Below are positions 56,046 through 64,000 of a stretch of DNA of 64,000 bases, in pieces. The stretch comes from JBLMXQ01 sp050257855 (GTDB lineage: Bacteria; Acidobacteriota; Vicinamibacteria; Vicinamibacterales; CAVVIG01). Both the position numbers and the translations under genes were made by a program. The notes under the pieces were generated by a model that saw only the letters and a list, made by a program, of their open reading frames with translations, had not been told where the DNA came from and did not search any database. Location: positions 62,001 through 126,000 of the forward strand of contig JBLMXQ010000080.1 of assembly GCA_050257855.1 (NCBI GenBank). Reading direction: 5' to 3'. Numbering within the stretch: the stretch's first letter is position 1; each line of letters begins with the position of its first letter.

Positions 56046-57593
56046 ATGCGCAGAATTCTTCTATCGACACTGTTTGCGGCCGCCCTTGCTGCGTCCGCGT
56101 CCGGCCAGACGCCCGCGCCCCCGCAGACGGCCCCCGGCGCGCCAGCGACGCTCCGCCTGACCGTGGACGACGCCGTGAAGATGGCGCTGGACCAGAACGT
56201 CGACCTGAAGGCGTCGAGGCTCGACCCGCAGATCGGCGATACGCGGGTGGCCGCCGCGGCCGGCGCGTTCAGGCCGCTGTTCACCACCGGCGTCAACCGC
56301 AACAACCAGCTGCAGCCGCCCTCGAGCTTTCTCATCCCGACCGCGACGCGCACCGATGCCGTGACGTCGAGCCTCTCGCTCGCGCAGAAGCTGCCGTGGT
56401 TCGGCACGTCGTACTCGCTGAACTGGAACACGGTTCACACGAGAAGCAACAGCTTCCTCACCAGCTACAACCCGCTCCTGCAGACCGGGCTGTCGCTGAA
56501 CGTGTCGCAGCCGCTCGTCCGCGATCTCTTCATCGACAACGCGCGGCAGCAGCTGCGGACCAGCGAGGTGAACCGCGACATCGCCGACACCCGCCTGCGC
56601 GAGGACGTCGTCCAGACGACGGCGGCGGTGAAAGCCGCGTACTGGAACCTGGTGTCGGCGAAGGCGAACGTCACCGCGCGCCGCTCGGCGCTCGACCTCG
56701 CCCGGGAGCTGGCGCGCGTGAACAAAGCCAAGGTGGACGTCGGGCAGTCGCCGCCGCTCGATCTCGTGTCCGCGCAGGCAGAGGTCGCGTCGGACCAGGA
56801 GCAGCTGATCATCGCGGAGACCGCCGTCAAGGAAGCCGAGGATCGCCTCAGGCTGCTCATCCTGGATCCGACCGGCCGCGACACGTGGACGGTCGCCCTG
56901 GACCCGGTGGACTCGCCGCCGGTCGGCGTCACGCCGATCGATCTCGACCTGGCGGTCGCCAACGCACTGCGCGACCGTGCGGACCTGGCCCGCGCGCGCA
57001 AGGACATCGAGAACGCACAGACCGGCCTGAAGTTCACCGGCGCCCAGCGGCTGCCCGACGTGCGCCTCAACGCCAGCTACGCGGCCAGCGGCCTCGGCGG
57101 CACGGAGGTGCTCCGCACCGGCGGCTTCCCCGGTACGATTGTCGGCCCCGGGGCGGTCACCGACTTCGCGTCGGCCCTCAACCAGGTGTTCCGCACCGAC
57201 TTCCCGACGTGGGCAGTCGGCGTCAGCGTCTCCTATCCGGTCGGAACGAGCAGCGAGGACGCGGACTACGCGCGCGCGAAGCTCGAACGGGCGCAGGCCG
57301 AGGAGCGGCTGAAGAGCAACGAAGCGCGGGTCATCCAGCAGGTTCGCGACGCCGCCTGGAAGATCGAGATGAACGCGAAGCGGATCGAGACGACGCGCGC
57401 GGCGCGGGAGCTGGCCGAGCAGCGGCTCGACGCGGAGCGGAAGCGCTTCGAGGTCGGGATGTCGACGAGCTTCCTCGTCATCCAGGCGCAGCGCGACCTG
57501 GCACAGGCGAAGACCAACGAGCTGTCGGCCATCCTCGCCTACGACCTCGCGCTCGTCGATTTCGACGCCGTGCAGGAGGCAGGGCCTCGGTAG
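56046..57593 (+). CDS. TolC-family outer membrane efflux protein
   Basis: A 515-residue OEP protein with a signal peptide (MRRILLSTLFAAALAASASGQ) and two coiled-coil repeat halves, each with the TVDDAVKMALDQNVDLKASRLD / VAKAALRAR-type start and long helices (VKAAYWNLVSAKANV and AEERLKSNEARVIQQVRDAAWKIEMNAKRIETTRAAREL). It forms the outer channel of the tripartite pump encoded upstream. Length and repeat structure are typical. Confidence 0.94.
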   Translation: MRRILLSTLFAAALAASASGQTPAPPQTAPGAPATLRLTVDDAVKMALDQNVDLKASRLDPQIGDTRVAAAAGAFRPLFTTGVNRNNQLQPPSSFLIPTATRTDAVTSSLSLAQKLPWFGTSYSLNWNTVHTRSNSFLTSYNPLLQTGLSLNVSQPLVRDLFIDNARQQLRTSEVNRDIADTRLREDVVQTTAAVKAAYWNLVSAKANVTARRSALDLARELARVNKAKVDVGQSPPLDLVSAQAEVASDQEQLIIAETAVKEAEDRLRLLILDPTGRDTWTVALDPVDSPPVGVTPIDLDLAVANALRDRADLARARKDIENAQTGLKFTGAQRLPDVRLNASYAASGLGGTEVLRTGGFPGTIVGPGAVTDFASALNQVFRTDFPTWAVGVSVSYPVGTSSEDADYARAKLERAQAEERLKSNEARVIQQVRDAAWKIEMNAKRIETTRAARELAEQRLDAERKRFEVGMSTSFLVIQAQRDLAQAKTNELSAILAYDLALVDFDAVQEAGPR

Positions 57594-57619
57594 GGGCTCG
57601 CGGTGCTCGTGCGCTGCTC

Positions 57620-57631
57620 GAGGCGCGCCTC
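57620..57631. terminator. Palindrome between convergent genes
   Basis: GAGGCGCGCCTC is a perfect 12-base palindrome in the 53-base gap between the TolC-like gene and the small convergent HTH gene. No T-run follows on either strand, so its role as a terminator is a guess. Confidence 0.25.
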
Positions 57632-57646
57632 AGGACGGCCCTCAGG

Positions 57647-57925
57647 TCAGCTGCGCTCGATCCTGACCTGCGGTTCGAAGATCCAGGTGCCGCGGCAGGC
57701 CGGACACTTCCCCGGCTTCGTGACGGTCGCCTGGTCGAAGGCGAAGCCGCACTTGCGGCAGCGGGCCGGCTCGACAATCACGCGGTGGCCCGCCGCGCGC
57801 GCGGAGCGAATCAGATGCTGCAGGTCCGCAGCGACGTCGCCGCGCGTGAGGCCGAGTTCCCGCGCAATGGACGAAACCGACCGCGGCTGGTCGCTCAGCA
57901 GATCGAGCAGCTGTTTCCGGAACAC
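57647..57925 (-). CDS. Small HTH/zinc-ribbon regulator
   Basis: A 92-residue protein. Residues 1-50 look like a winged-helix HTH (FRKQLLDLLSDQPRSVSSIARELGLTRGDVAADLQHLI). Residues 57-92 are a zinc ribbon with CRKCGF...CPAC. Short proteins of this layout are annotated as predicted transcriptional regulators in archaea and bacteria. The start is GTG at 57925; no strong Shine-Dalgarno sequence. Longer readings add an unrelated segment. Confidence 0.75.
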   Translation of the reverse strand: MFRKQLLDLLSDQPRSVSSIARELGLTRGDVAADLQHLIRSARAAGHRVIVEPARCRKCGFAFDQATVTKPGKCPACRGTWIFEPQVRIERS

Positions 57926-58015
57926 CCGGCCATCGTACCCCCGCCAGCCGCGAAGGTTGTCGGTCCGATTCCAGATCTGACGACCCACCCGCTGCACGGA
58001 CGCACAGTTCTGCAA

Positions 58016-58158
58016 TCGCGGCGGCGCACTCCTTGCCGGGCAACCGGCTCCTCGTCAACCAGATCCGCAAATGACGCACGAAACCGGCTCGAACCGGGCA
58101 CCGGGCTTGCCCGAACGCCCTCCGGCGGATCACCGCCGATGAACTGGAGGAGGGGCCT
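58016..58158. other. Intergenic region before the 31-codon ORF
   Basis: About 140 bases between the HTH gene and the small membrane ORF. Nothing recognisable. It carries a GC-rich stretch with GGCTCGAACCGGGC but no clear promoter or gene. Confidence 0.35.
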
Positions 58159-58254
58159 GTGGTCTGGATCTGTGCCGTCGCAGTCGTCGTGCTCGGCGTC
58201 GCGTTCGTGAAGATGCGGCAGCGCCGCAAGTCCACGGGATCGTCGGCGAACTAG
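58159..58254 (+). CDS. 31-residue single-pass membrane microprotein
   Basis: A GTG-started ORF of 31 codons with GGAGGAGGGG just upstream. It encodes a short hydrophobic helix (VWICAVAVVVLGVAFV) followed by a basic, polar tail (KMRQRRKSTGSSAN). The positive-inside arrangement suggests a type II or III bitopic membrane protein. I do not know a family. It stands alone on the plus strand; both codon use and the Shine-Dalgarno sequence favour translation. Being this short, chance is possible. Confidence 0.45.
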   Translation: MVWICAVAVVVLGVAFVKMRQRRKSTGSSAN

Positions 58255-58480
58255 TCGCCTTGAAGCCCGCGCTCCATCCTCTGGCGCGCGGGCAACCCGC
58301 CGGAACGCGCCGGGCCGTCCCGTCCGAACTCCCTCCCCAGACTCCGGTCTCGAGCCGAAGCGCCGGCCCTCGACTGCCTCGCAGTCTCCCTCACGGACCA
58401 GTCGGACCGGCCGGTGCGCCACGGGAGCGGACGCTGGATTATGATGGGCCTCCATCTTCTGAGAAGTCCGGGAGGTCGCC
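58255..58480. other. Spacer before the secreted amidohydrolase
   Basis: About 225 bases. It holds GC-rich text, including GCCCGCGC...GCGCGCGGGC, which may fold as a hairpin near 58270-58300, and a Shine-Dalgarno sequence GGGAGG at its end. No gene seen. Confidence 0.35.
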
Positions 58481-59749
58481 GTGAAGAGTGTCAGACTGTT
58501 GCTGCTGGCGTTCGCGCTCCTCGTCGGGCTGGTTGGCGCCGCGGGGGCGCAGGACCGGCCGACCGTGCTTCGCGTGAGCACGCTTCTCGACGGCCGCGGC
58601 CACGTGCTGCACGACACGGCCATCGTCGTCCAGAACGGCAAGATCGTCCGCGTCGACGCCGGCGCCACGGGCGGGAGCGTCTACGACCTGCGGGGGCTCA
58701 CCGTGATGCCCGGCTGGATCGACACGCACGAGCACATCACGTGGCATTTCGGTCCGGACGGCAAGCTTGCGGGAGCCGGCGTCGGCCGCAACGAGCCGCC
58801 GGAGCACGCGATCCTCGCGATGGAGGCGAACGCGTGGGCCACGCTGATGGCCGGCTTCACCACGATCCAGAGCGTGGGCGCCGCCGCCGACGTGCCGCTG
58901 CGCGATGCGATCAATCGCGGCGAGATTCCGGGCCCGCGCATCCTCACGGCGGTCCGCCCGCTGTCCGGCGGCCCGAAAACGGGCACACCCGACGAGATCC
59001 GGCAGTACGTCGACCAGGACAAGGCCATGGGCGCGGACCTCATCAAGATCTTCGCGTCGGCATCGATTCGCCAGGGCGGCGGCATGACGCTTTCGCAGGA
59101 TCAACTGAACGCCGCCTGCGACGAGGCGCGCAAGGACGGACTGCGAACGCTGGTCCACGCCTACGGTCCCGCCGTGAAGGCGTCGGTCGACGCCGGCTGC
59201 ACGCAGGTCGAGCATGGAACGCTGATGCCCGAGTCCGATCTGAAGCTCATGGCGGAGCACGGAACGTATTTCGATCCTCAGGTCGGGCTGGTGTTCCAGA
59301 ACTACTTCGACAACGAGTCGCACTATCTCGGCGCCGGCGGCTACACGCAGGAAGGCTTCGACGCGATGCACAAGGCGTGGCCGGACGACATCGAACTGTT
59401 CAAGGCGGCCCTGCGCACGCCGGGCCTCAAGATCGTGTTCGGCACGGATGCCGTCGCCGGCGCATTCGGCCATCAGGCCGACGAGCTGATCGATCGCGTC
59501 CAGAAGGGCGGACAGGATCCGATGCAGACGCTCGTCTCGGCCAACTCCATCGCGGCCGAGTCTCTGGGCCTCGAGAAAGAGATCGGCTCGATTGCGCCCG
59601 GCCTGGACGCCGACATCGTGGCCGTTGAGGGAGACCCGCTGAAAGACATCACCACCGTGCGCCACGTGGTGTTCGTGATGAAGGGCGGCACGATCTACAG
59701 GAACGTCGTCGCCGGGCGGACGCCGGCGCCGACGGCACCCAAGCGGTGA
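58481..59749 (+). CDS. Secreted amidohydrolase-family protein
   Basis: A 422-residue metal-dependent hydrolase with a cleavable signal peptide (VRLLLLAFALLVGLVGAAGAQ). WIDTHEHITWHFG supplies the metal-binding His pair; KIFASASIRQGG holds the Lys usually carboxylated; TLVHAYGP and CTQVEHGT give later His residues; GTDAVAG the catalytic Asp. Imidazolonepropionase/prolidase-like amidohydrolases of this layout act on peptides or cyclic ureas; the substrate is unknown. The GTG start is supported by GGGAGG five bases upstream. Confidence 0.88.
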   Translation: MKSVRLLLLAFALLVGLVGAAGAQDRPTVLRVSTLLDGRGHVLHDTAIVVQNGKIVRVDAGATGGSVYDLRGLTVMPGWIDTHEHITWHFGPDGKLAGAGVGRNEPPEHAILAMEANAWATLMAGFTTIQSVGAAADVPLRDAINRGEIPGPRILTAVRPLSGGPKTGTPDEIRQYVDQDKAMGADLIKIFASASIRQGGGMTLSQDQLNAACDEARKDGLRTLVHAYGPAVKASVDAGCTQVEHGTLMPESDLKLMAEHGTYFDPQVGLVFQNYFDNESHYLGAGGYTQEGFDAMHKAWPDDIELFKAALRTPGLKIVFGTDAVAGAFGHQADELIDRVQKGGQDPMQTLVSANSIAAESLGLEKEIGSIAPGLDADIVAVEGDPLKDITTVRHVVFVMKGGTIYRNVVAGRTPAPTAPKR

Positions 59750-59782
59750 GAGACACGAGACCCGGGCCACGAGCCCGTGTGC

Positions 59783-60487
59783 CTACCCGCCAACGACCCG
59801 GAGGAGCATGCGCTGCCAGGCCGGCGCGAGCAGCGCCTTGAGGACGATGTCAGCGACGAGCCCCGCGCCGGCCCAGGCGAGCATGCGTCGGCCGGTCGCC
59901 CAATCGACCGGCACGCGGAGCACCCGCCCGACGAGCGGCGCCGCCAGGACCACTCCGATCGCCACGAAGCTCACGATACGAATCACCGCCCAGGGCACCC
60001 ACGCCAGGATCATCGTCGCGGAGGGATGACGGCTGGCCGCCGCGAGCGAGCCGACGTAGTGCCCCATGTAGTTCATCAGGATCGCGCCCATCGGCATCGC
60101 GAGCGCGCTGCCGGTCGCGAGTGCCAGCCCGGAGAAGAGCGCGGCGTGCCCGAGCTGCTGTGGAATGAACAGCGAGGGCGTGCTCTCGGCGCCACGCCCG
60201 GTCAGCACCCACGCGAACATCTCACGGCGATACGCCTCGCCCCGGAGGAACAGCGAATCGGTGCGAAGCGGGTGCGCGTACGACAGCAGGGTCGAACAGA
60301 CGCCGAGCGCCAGCGCCCAGACGAGCATCCGGCCGAACGCGAGCCGCAGATCGCCGCGCCTGATCGCGGCGACCATGAAGCAGTAGCTGGCCAGGGTGTT
60401 GAGCACCGGCACGAGCAGCGGACGGCCGATCACCCAGCCGATCGCGTAGGAAAGGACGGTGGCGGCAACGATCAGCGTCGCAGTCAT
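59783..60487 (-). CDS. Polytopic membrane protein of unknown function
   Basis: A 234-residue protein with about six hydrophobic helices. An RTDSLFLRGEAYRREMFAWVLTGRG loop and an RHPSATMILAWVPWAVIRI stretch lie between helices. I do not recognise the family. Its start overlaps the adoK stop as ATGA (four bases), so it is translated with adoK. It is convergent with the amidohydrolase gene. Confidence 0.7.
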   Translation of the reverse strand: MTATLIVAATVLSYAIGWVIGRPLLVPVLNTLASYCFMVAAIRRGDLRLAFGRMLVWALALGVCSTLLSYAHPLRTDSLFLRGEAYRREMFAWVLTGRGAESTPSLFIPQQLGHAALFSGLALATGSALAMPMGAILMNYMGHYVGSLAAASRHPSATMILAWVPWAVIRIVSFVAIGVVLAAPLVGRVLRVPVDWATGRRMLAWAGAGLVADIVLKALLAPAWQRMLLRVVGG

Positions 60488-61425
60488 CGGGCCGACGGCA
60501 GCGGCCCGAACTCCGATTCGTAGCGGGCCTTGAACTCGTCCCAGGTGTACGCGTGGTTCTGTCCGCCGAGATGCTCGAGAGCATACGTTGCCGCCACGCT
60601 GCCGATTCGCGCGCAGTCCGCATAGGGCAGGCCGAGCGCGACGCCCTTCATCAGCCCGCCACGATACGCGTCGCCGACGCCCGTCGGATCGACGATGCGG
60701 TGCGGCTCGACGGCCGGCACGTCCGCCCGCCCGTCGGCCGTGATGACCGAGCTGCCGTATTCGCCGCGGGTGATGACCAGCACGCGGGCGTGCTCGAGCA
60801 CGTCCGCTTCACTGAAGCCGGTCTTGTTGCCGAGCAGCTGGAACTCGTAGTCGTTGGCGATCACCATCGTCGCGCCGACGATGCCCTCGCGCAGCTCGTC
60901 GCCGGACATCCGCGCGCACTGCTGGCCGGGATCGAAGATGTAGGGGATGCCCAGCGTCCGGCACTCGGCCGCGTACTGCACCATCGCCGCCGGATCGTTC
61001 GGGGAGACGATCGCCAGGCCGCAGTCCTCGACCGTGCGAAACGACAGTTCAGCGGCGTTCGCCATCGCGCCGGTGTAGAACGAGGCGATCTGGTTGTTCG
61101 CCTCGTCGGTGCTGCAGAAGAACGAGGCGGTGAACTTGCCGTCGATCTGGCGGGTGAGCGACGTGTCGATGCCGGCCGCCTCGAGCCACTGCCGGTACTC
61201 GCCGAAGTCCTCGCCGGCCGTCGCCATCAGCAGCGGGCGCTCGCCGAGCAGCGCGAGGGTGTAGGCGATGTTCGGCCCGCAGCCGCCCCGCCGCTTGTCC
61301 ATCGAATCGACCAGGAAGCTGAGGCTCACGCGGTGGAAGTGCTCCGGCAGGAAGTGTTCGGTGAACTTCCCCGGAAACGACATCAGGTAGTCGTAGGCGA
61401 TGGAGCCGGTGATGACGATCTTCAT
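60484..61425 (-). CDS. adoK: PfkB-family adenosine kinase (AdoK type)
   Basis: A 313-residue PfkB sugar/nucleoside kinase. MKIVITGSIAYDYLMSFPGKFTEHFLPEH and RVSLSFLVDSMDKRRGG closely follow the mycobacterial adenosine kinase pattern. The catalytic DPTGVGDAYRGG block is present, and the ADP/ATP site follows. It phosphorylates adenosine to AMP for purine salvage, in line with mtnP next door. The ATG lies 13 bases from a heptamer repeat array that occupies the mtnP-adoK spacer. Confidence 0.9.
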   Translation of the reverse strand: MKIVITGSIAYDYLMSFPGKFTEHFLPEHFHRVSLSFLVDSMDKRRGGCGPNIAYTLALLGERPLLMATAGEDFGEYRQWLEAAGIDTSLTRQIDGKFTASFFCSTDEANNQIASFYTGAMANAAELSFRTVEDCGLAIVSPNDPAAMVQYAAECRTLGIPYIFDPGQQCARMSGDELREGIVGATMVIANDYEFQLLGNKTGFSEADVLEHARVLVITRGEYGSSVITADGRADVPAVEPHRIVDPTGVGDAYRGGLMKGVALGLPYADCARIGSVAATYALEHLGGQNHAYTWDEFKARYESEFGPLPSAR

Positions 61426-61437
61426 AGAAGGCTATGG

Positions 61438-61500
61438 GGTTCCAGGGTTCTAAGGTTCTAAGGTTCTAGGGTTCTAGGGTTCTAAGGTTCTAAGGTTCTT
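61438..61500 (+). repeat. Left heptamer array (GGTTCTA)
   Basis: About eight copies of the 7-nt word GGTTCTA/AGGTTCT with G/A changes, ending 13 bases upstream of the adoK ATG. A 17-base stretch at 61463-61479 is exactly complementary to one in the right array at 61752-61768. Confidence 0.75.
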
Positions 61501-61715
61501 GAATTTGAGGGGTTGTCTGGCGCGACCTGTGCTTGCGTGCGCGGCATGATTGCGCGCCGCGTCGAGGATCTCGTGGTGTGCAAACCAAGGACGGCCTCCA
61601 CGTCGCCCACAGCCGGGCCTATCTGTCGCCACCCGAACACGAACGCCTGCTCCGCCTCGCCAGACGCGCCCTGTCCGCGAATGCCAGCCTCGGACAATAC
61701 CTGCGACGCTGTTCG
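61501..61715. other. Spacer between opposed heptamer arrays
   Basis: About 215 bases of normal base composition enclosed by the two arrays. A plus-strand frame at 61533-61727 reads VAHSRAYLSPPEHERLLRLARRAL and gives a helix-like peptide, but no Shine-Dalgarno sequence or family is evident. Confidence 0.35.
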
Positions 61716-61800
61716 CAGAACCCTTAGAACCATTGAACCCAGAACCCAGAACCTAGAACCCTAGAACCTCTTGAACCTGCTCGAACCTACTTGAACCTAC
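61716..61800 (+). repeat. Right heptamer array (TAGAACC/TTGAACC)
   Basis: About ten copies of AGAACC or GAACC words of 7-8 nt in the orientation opposite to the left array. It reaches the mtnP stop codon at 61797. Together the arrays enclose the whole mtnP-adoK spacer. Confidence 0.75.
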
Positions 61801-62663
61801 TTGACGTATCGCCCGACAATCACCGCCAGCTCCCGCTTCGTCTGCTCGGGCACGAGCTCAGGGCGCGTGATGATGGCCGTCGCGAGCGCGTCCTTGCACG
61901 CACACGTGCGCGGCCCCGTCAGCCGGCCGACCGCCTCCGCGATCGTCGCCTGCGCCGTCTTCGCGTTCTGCAGCAGGTTGCCGACGATCATCTCGACCGT
62001 CACGGAGTCGTGATCGGGATGCCAGCAGTCGTAGTCGGTGACGAGCGCGAGCGTCGCATAGCAGATCTCCGCCTCACGCGCGAGCTTCGCCTCCTGGAGG
62101 TTCGTCATCCCGATGACGTCCATGCCCCACGACCGGTACAGCTTCGACTCGGCGAGCGTCGAGAACTGCGGCCCTTCCATGTTGACGTAGGTGCCGCCCC
62201 GATGCACCGTCGCGCCGACCGATTGGGCGGCGTCCGCAGCGACCGCCGAGAGATCCGCGCAGAGCGGGTGCGCGAAGGCGATGTGCGCCACCAGGCCGCG
62301 GCCGAAGAACGTGCTGATGCGCCCCTTCGTGCGATCGAAGAACTGATCGGGCACGAGGATGTCGAGCGGCTTGAACTGCTCCTTGAGGCTGCCCACCGCG
62401 CTCGCCGACAGGATCCGCTCCACGCCGAGCGCCTTGAAGCCGTAGATGTTGGCGCGGAAGTTCAGCTCCGACGGCAGAATCCGGTGCCCGGCGCCGTGGC
62501 GCGCGAGAAACGCCACGCGCTGGCCGCGCAGCGTCCCGACGACGTACGGCCCGGACGGCCCGCCAAACGGGGTGGAGATGGTGCGTTCTTCGCGATCGGT
62601 CAGCTCCTCCATGTCGTAGAGACCGCTGCCGCCGATGATGCCGATCGAAGGTGTTGGAGTCAT
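61797..62663 (-). CDS. mtnP: S-methyl-5'-thioadenosine phosphorylase
   Basis: A 288-residue PNP-superfamily phosphorylase. IGIIGGSGLYDMEEL (phosphate loop), LPSELNFRANIYGFKALGV, YVNMEGPQFSTLAES and MTNLQEAKLAREAEICYATLALVTDYDCWH are MTAP blocks; the TDYDCW segment with two Asp residues favours methylthioadenosine or adenosine-type bases. It recycles the purine of methylthioadenosine. The start MTPTPS overlaps the downstream (upstream in transcription) gene's stop as ATGA. It is the only nucleoside-cleaving enzyme in the window and could in principle act on futalosine, but that is speculation. Confidence 0.93.
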   Translation of the reverse strand: MTPTPSIGIIGGSGLYDMEELTDREERTISTPFGGPSGPYVVGTLRGQRVAFLARHGAGHRILPSELNFRANIYGFKALGVERILSASAVGSLKEQFKPLDILVPDQFFDRTKGRISTFFGRGLVAHIAFAHPLCADLSAVAADAAQSVGATVHRGGTYVNMEGPQFSTLAESKLYRSWGMDVIGMTNLQEAKLAREAEICYATLALVTDYDCWHPDHDSVTVEMIVGNLLQNAKTAQATIAEAVGRLTGPRTCACKDALATAIITRPELVPEQTKRELAVIVGRYVK

Positions 62664-63970
62664 GCGCCTGGCCTGGCCGGATTCACCCGGTATTTTCCGT
62701 CCTGCTCGACAATGTATCCCGCGGGCGTCGCAGGGTCGTGCTCGAAGAAGACGAGCGTCCGCCGCTCGATGGCCTCCGCGACGAACTGCTTCTTGGTGGC
62801 CAGCGTGTCCAGCGGATAGAGGTCGTAGCCCATGATCCACGGCGCCGGCAGGTGCGCCGTCGTCGGCAGGAGGTCCGCGACGAACGCCGCCGTCCGGCCG
62901 CCCGATTCGATGACCACCATCTGGTGATGCATCGTGTGTCCGCCCGTGCGCCGCACTTTCACGCCGGGCATGATCGTCTGGTCCTCGTCGACGAGCAGGA
63001 GCACGCCGGCCTCGGCGAGCGGAACGTAGTTGTCGGGCAGATAGCTGGCGCGCGTGCGCTCGGTCGCGTGCGTCGCGTCCTCCCACTCTCCGCGGCGGAC
63101 GACATACTGCGCCCGCGGGAAGCGCGGGCGGACGCGTCCGGACGCGTCGCGCACGGTGAAGCCTCCCGCATGATCGAAATGCAGGTGGGTCGCCAGGACG
63201 ATGTCGATGTCCTCGACCGTCAGCCCGGCCTCGGCAAGGGTGTGGTCGAGCGAGCGCGCGCGGTCGAGGCCGTAGATGTCGGCGAACTTCGCGTCTTCCT
63301 TGTCCCCCACCCCCGCGTCCACGATCATCGTCCGCGCACCGCGGATGACGAGCGGGCGCATCGCCAGCGTGATGCGGTTGCGCTCGTCGGCCGGCGCGCG
63401 CTTCTCCCAGAGCGGCTTGGGAACGACGCCGAACATCGAGCCGCCGTCGAGCCTGAAGAAGCCGTCGCAGACGGAGACGAGCTCGAGATCGCCGAGCGTG
63501 TATCGGGCGACCGCCGCCTCGCGCCGCTGTGCCTGCGGTGACGCACTGAGAGCCGGGAGCCGGGCGCCGGCCGCCGCCTGCTTGAGCTCGACGAGCACGC
63601 CGTGCGCGCTCGACGGATGGATGAACGCGACGAGCGATCCCTCGGCGCCGCGGCGCGGCTGCTCGTCGACGAGGCGGACGCCGCGCGCTTTCACCTGCGC
63701 GAGCGCGGCGGCGATGTCGTCGACGCGCAGCGTGATGTGGTGCAGACCGGGGCCGCGCGTGTCCGTGAACTTCGCGATCGGCGAGTCCGGCGCGGTCGCC
63801 TCGAGCAGCTCGAGCGCCGCCGATCCGACCGGGACGAAGTGCGCGCGCACCCGCTGGGACGCGACCTCCTCGGGCGCTTCGACCTCGAGCCCGAGCGCGT
63901 CGCGGTAGAAGGCGAGCGCGGCAGGCAGATCCTTCACCGCGATGCCGATGTGATCGAGGACAGCCTTCAT
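62660..63970 (-). CDS. Fusion of methylmalonyl-CoA epimerase and metallo-beta-lactamase-fold hydrolase
   Basis: A 436-residue two-domain protein. Residues 1-135 are a glyoxalase-fold epimerase with DHIGIAVKDLPAALAFYRDALG, GPGLHHITLRVDD and a final VELK giving the metal ligands H, H and E. After an Ala-rich linker (about 135-155), the rest is a metallo-beta-lactamase domain with VLATHLHFDHAGGF, GGHTMHHQMV, ADLLPT and a C-terminal HDP. The fold is intact and in one frame. It could join propionate-type CoA metabolism with thioester hydrolysis, but this is inference. ATG 63970 is used; GTG seven codons upstream in a possible GTGA overlap with a gene beyond the window is the alternative. Confidence 0.88.
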   Translation of the reverse strand: MKAVLDHIGIAVKDLPAALAFYRDALGLEVEAPEEVASQRVRAHFVPVGSAALELLEATAPDSPIAKFTDTRGPGLHHITLRVDDIAAALAQVKARGVRLVDEQPRRGAEGSLVAFIHPSSAHGVLVELKQAAAGARLPALSASPQAQRREAAVARYTLGDLELVSVCDGFFRLDGGSMFGVVPKPLWEKRAPADERNRITLAMRPLVIRGARTMIVDAGVGDKEDAKFADIYGLDRARSLDHTLAEAGLTVEDIDIVLATHLHFDHAGGFTVRDASGRVRPRFPRAQYVVRRGEWEDATHATERTRASYLPDNYVPLAEAGVLLLVDEDQTIMPGVKVRRTGGHTMHHQMVVIESGGRTAAFVADLLPTTAHLPAPWIMGYDLYPLDTLATKKQFVAEAIERRTLVFFEHDPATPAGYIVEQDGKYRVNPARPGA

Positions 63971-64000
63971 ATCAGCGCAAACAGCGGTCACCGCGCCAGC

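Noticed and set aside
57620..57631. Strong intrinsic terminator at the tolC end
   Set aside because: The palindrome is perfect but has no T-run, so I list it only as a weak possibility.
61438..61800. CRISPR array between mtnP and adoK
   Set aside because: Units are 7 nt with no unique spacers between them, and no cas genes are present.

Overview
The window is 64 kb of GC-rich bacterial chromosome, densely packed and mostly on the minus strand, with no rRNA, tRNA, CRISPR, insertion sequence or prophage that I can see. The gene content (LPS and outer-membrane assembly genes, a futalosine-type menaquinone operon, ETF with ETF:quinone oxidoreductase, Hfq, RND efflux) fits a diderm, respiring, non-proteobacterial chemoheterotroph. 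My best guess is Acidobacteriota, perhaps Vicinamibacteria. That is an inference from gene content and style, because no rRNA is present to confirm it. Many start codons overlap the previous stop as ATGA, GTGA or TTGA, so translational coupling is widespread and GTG starts are common.

Region by region. 1-9.8 kb (minus): lptE (cut by the window edge), leuS, an HDAC-like deacetylase, a DUF374 acyltransferase, ETF:quinone oxidoreductase, etfA, etfB, fabF and acpP. 9.8-13.3 kb (minus): fabG, fabD, plsX, rpmF and yceD, that is, fatty acid and phospholipid synthesis without fabH. 13.3-15.1 kb (plus): a DUF885 lipoprotein. 15.2-18.7 kb (minus): dGTPase-like, deoB, hfq and miaA. 18.7-19.8 kb: a TonB-family protein followed by a 26-residue membrane peptide. 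19.9-26.3 kb (minus): a tightly coupled menaquinone operon, in transcription order a cysteine-free MqnE-like protein, mqnA, mqnC, an MqnX-like deaminase, a UbiA-family prenyltransferase, ubiX and ubiE. A BON-domain gene, a Yip1-like membrane protein and ubiD lie just upstream. 29.4-35.9 kb (minus): bamA, ompH/skp, a fabZ-lpxA fusion, lpxI and a Gfo/Idh/MocA oxidoreductase, forming the outer-membrane and lipid A block without lpxD. 36-46.3 kb (minus): a small lipoprotein, clpC, fhs, lolD, lolC/E, lysS, nusB, ribH and an enoyl-CoA hydratase. 46.3-50.8 kb: small membrane proteins and a polytopic spermidine-synthase-like protein. 50.9-57.6 kb (plus): a TetR regulator with an operator-like palindrome, then a membrane fusion protein, an RND pump and a TolC-like channel, forming a complete tripartite efflux operon. 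57.6-64 kb: a small Zn-ribbon HTH protein, a 31-codon membrane ORF, a secreted amidohydrolase, a membrane protein, adoK, mtnP and a fused methylmalonyl-CoA epimerase/metallo-beta-lactamase protein.

The most unusual signals are the radical-SAM-like protein with no cysteine inside the menaquinone operon, the FabZ-LpxA and epimerase-MBL fusions, and several families of short-word repeats in intergenic DNA. The repeats include heptamer arrays facing each other across the mtnP-adoK spacer, a 7-nt word tract upstream of miaA, dispersed 9-nt CACAAAGGA words near gene ends, and two hairpins with identical loops but different, still paired stems. Two very small single-pass membrane ORFs are also worth testing.
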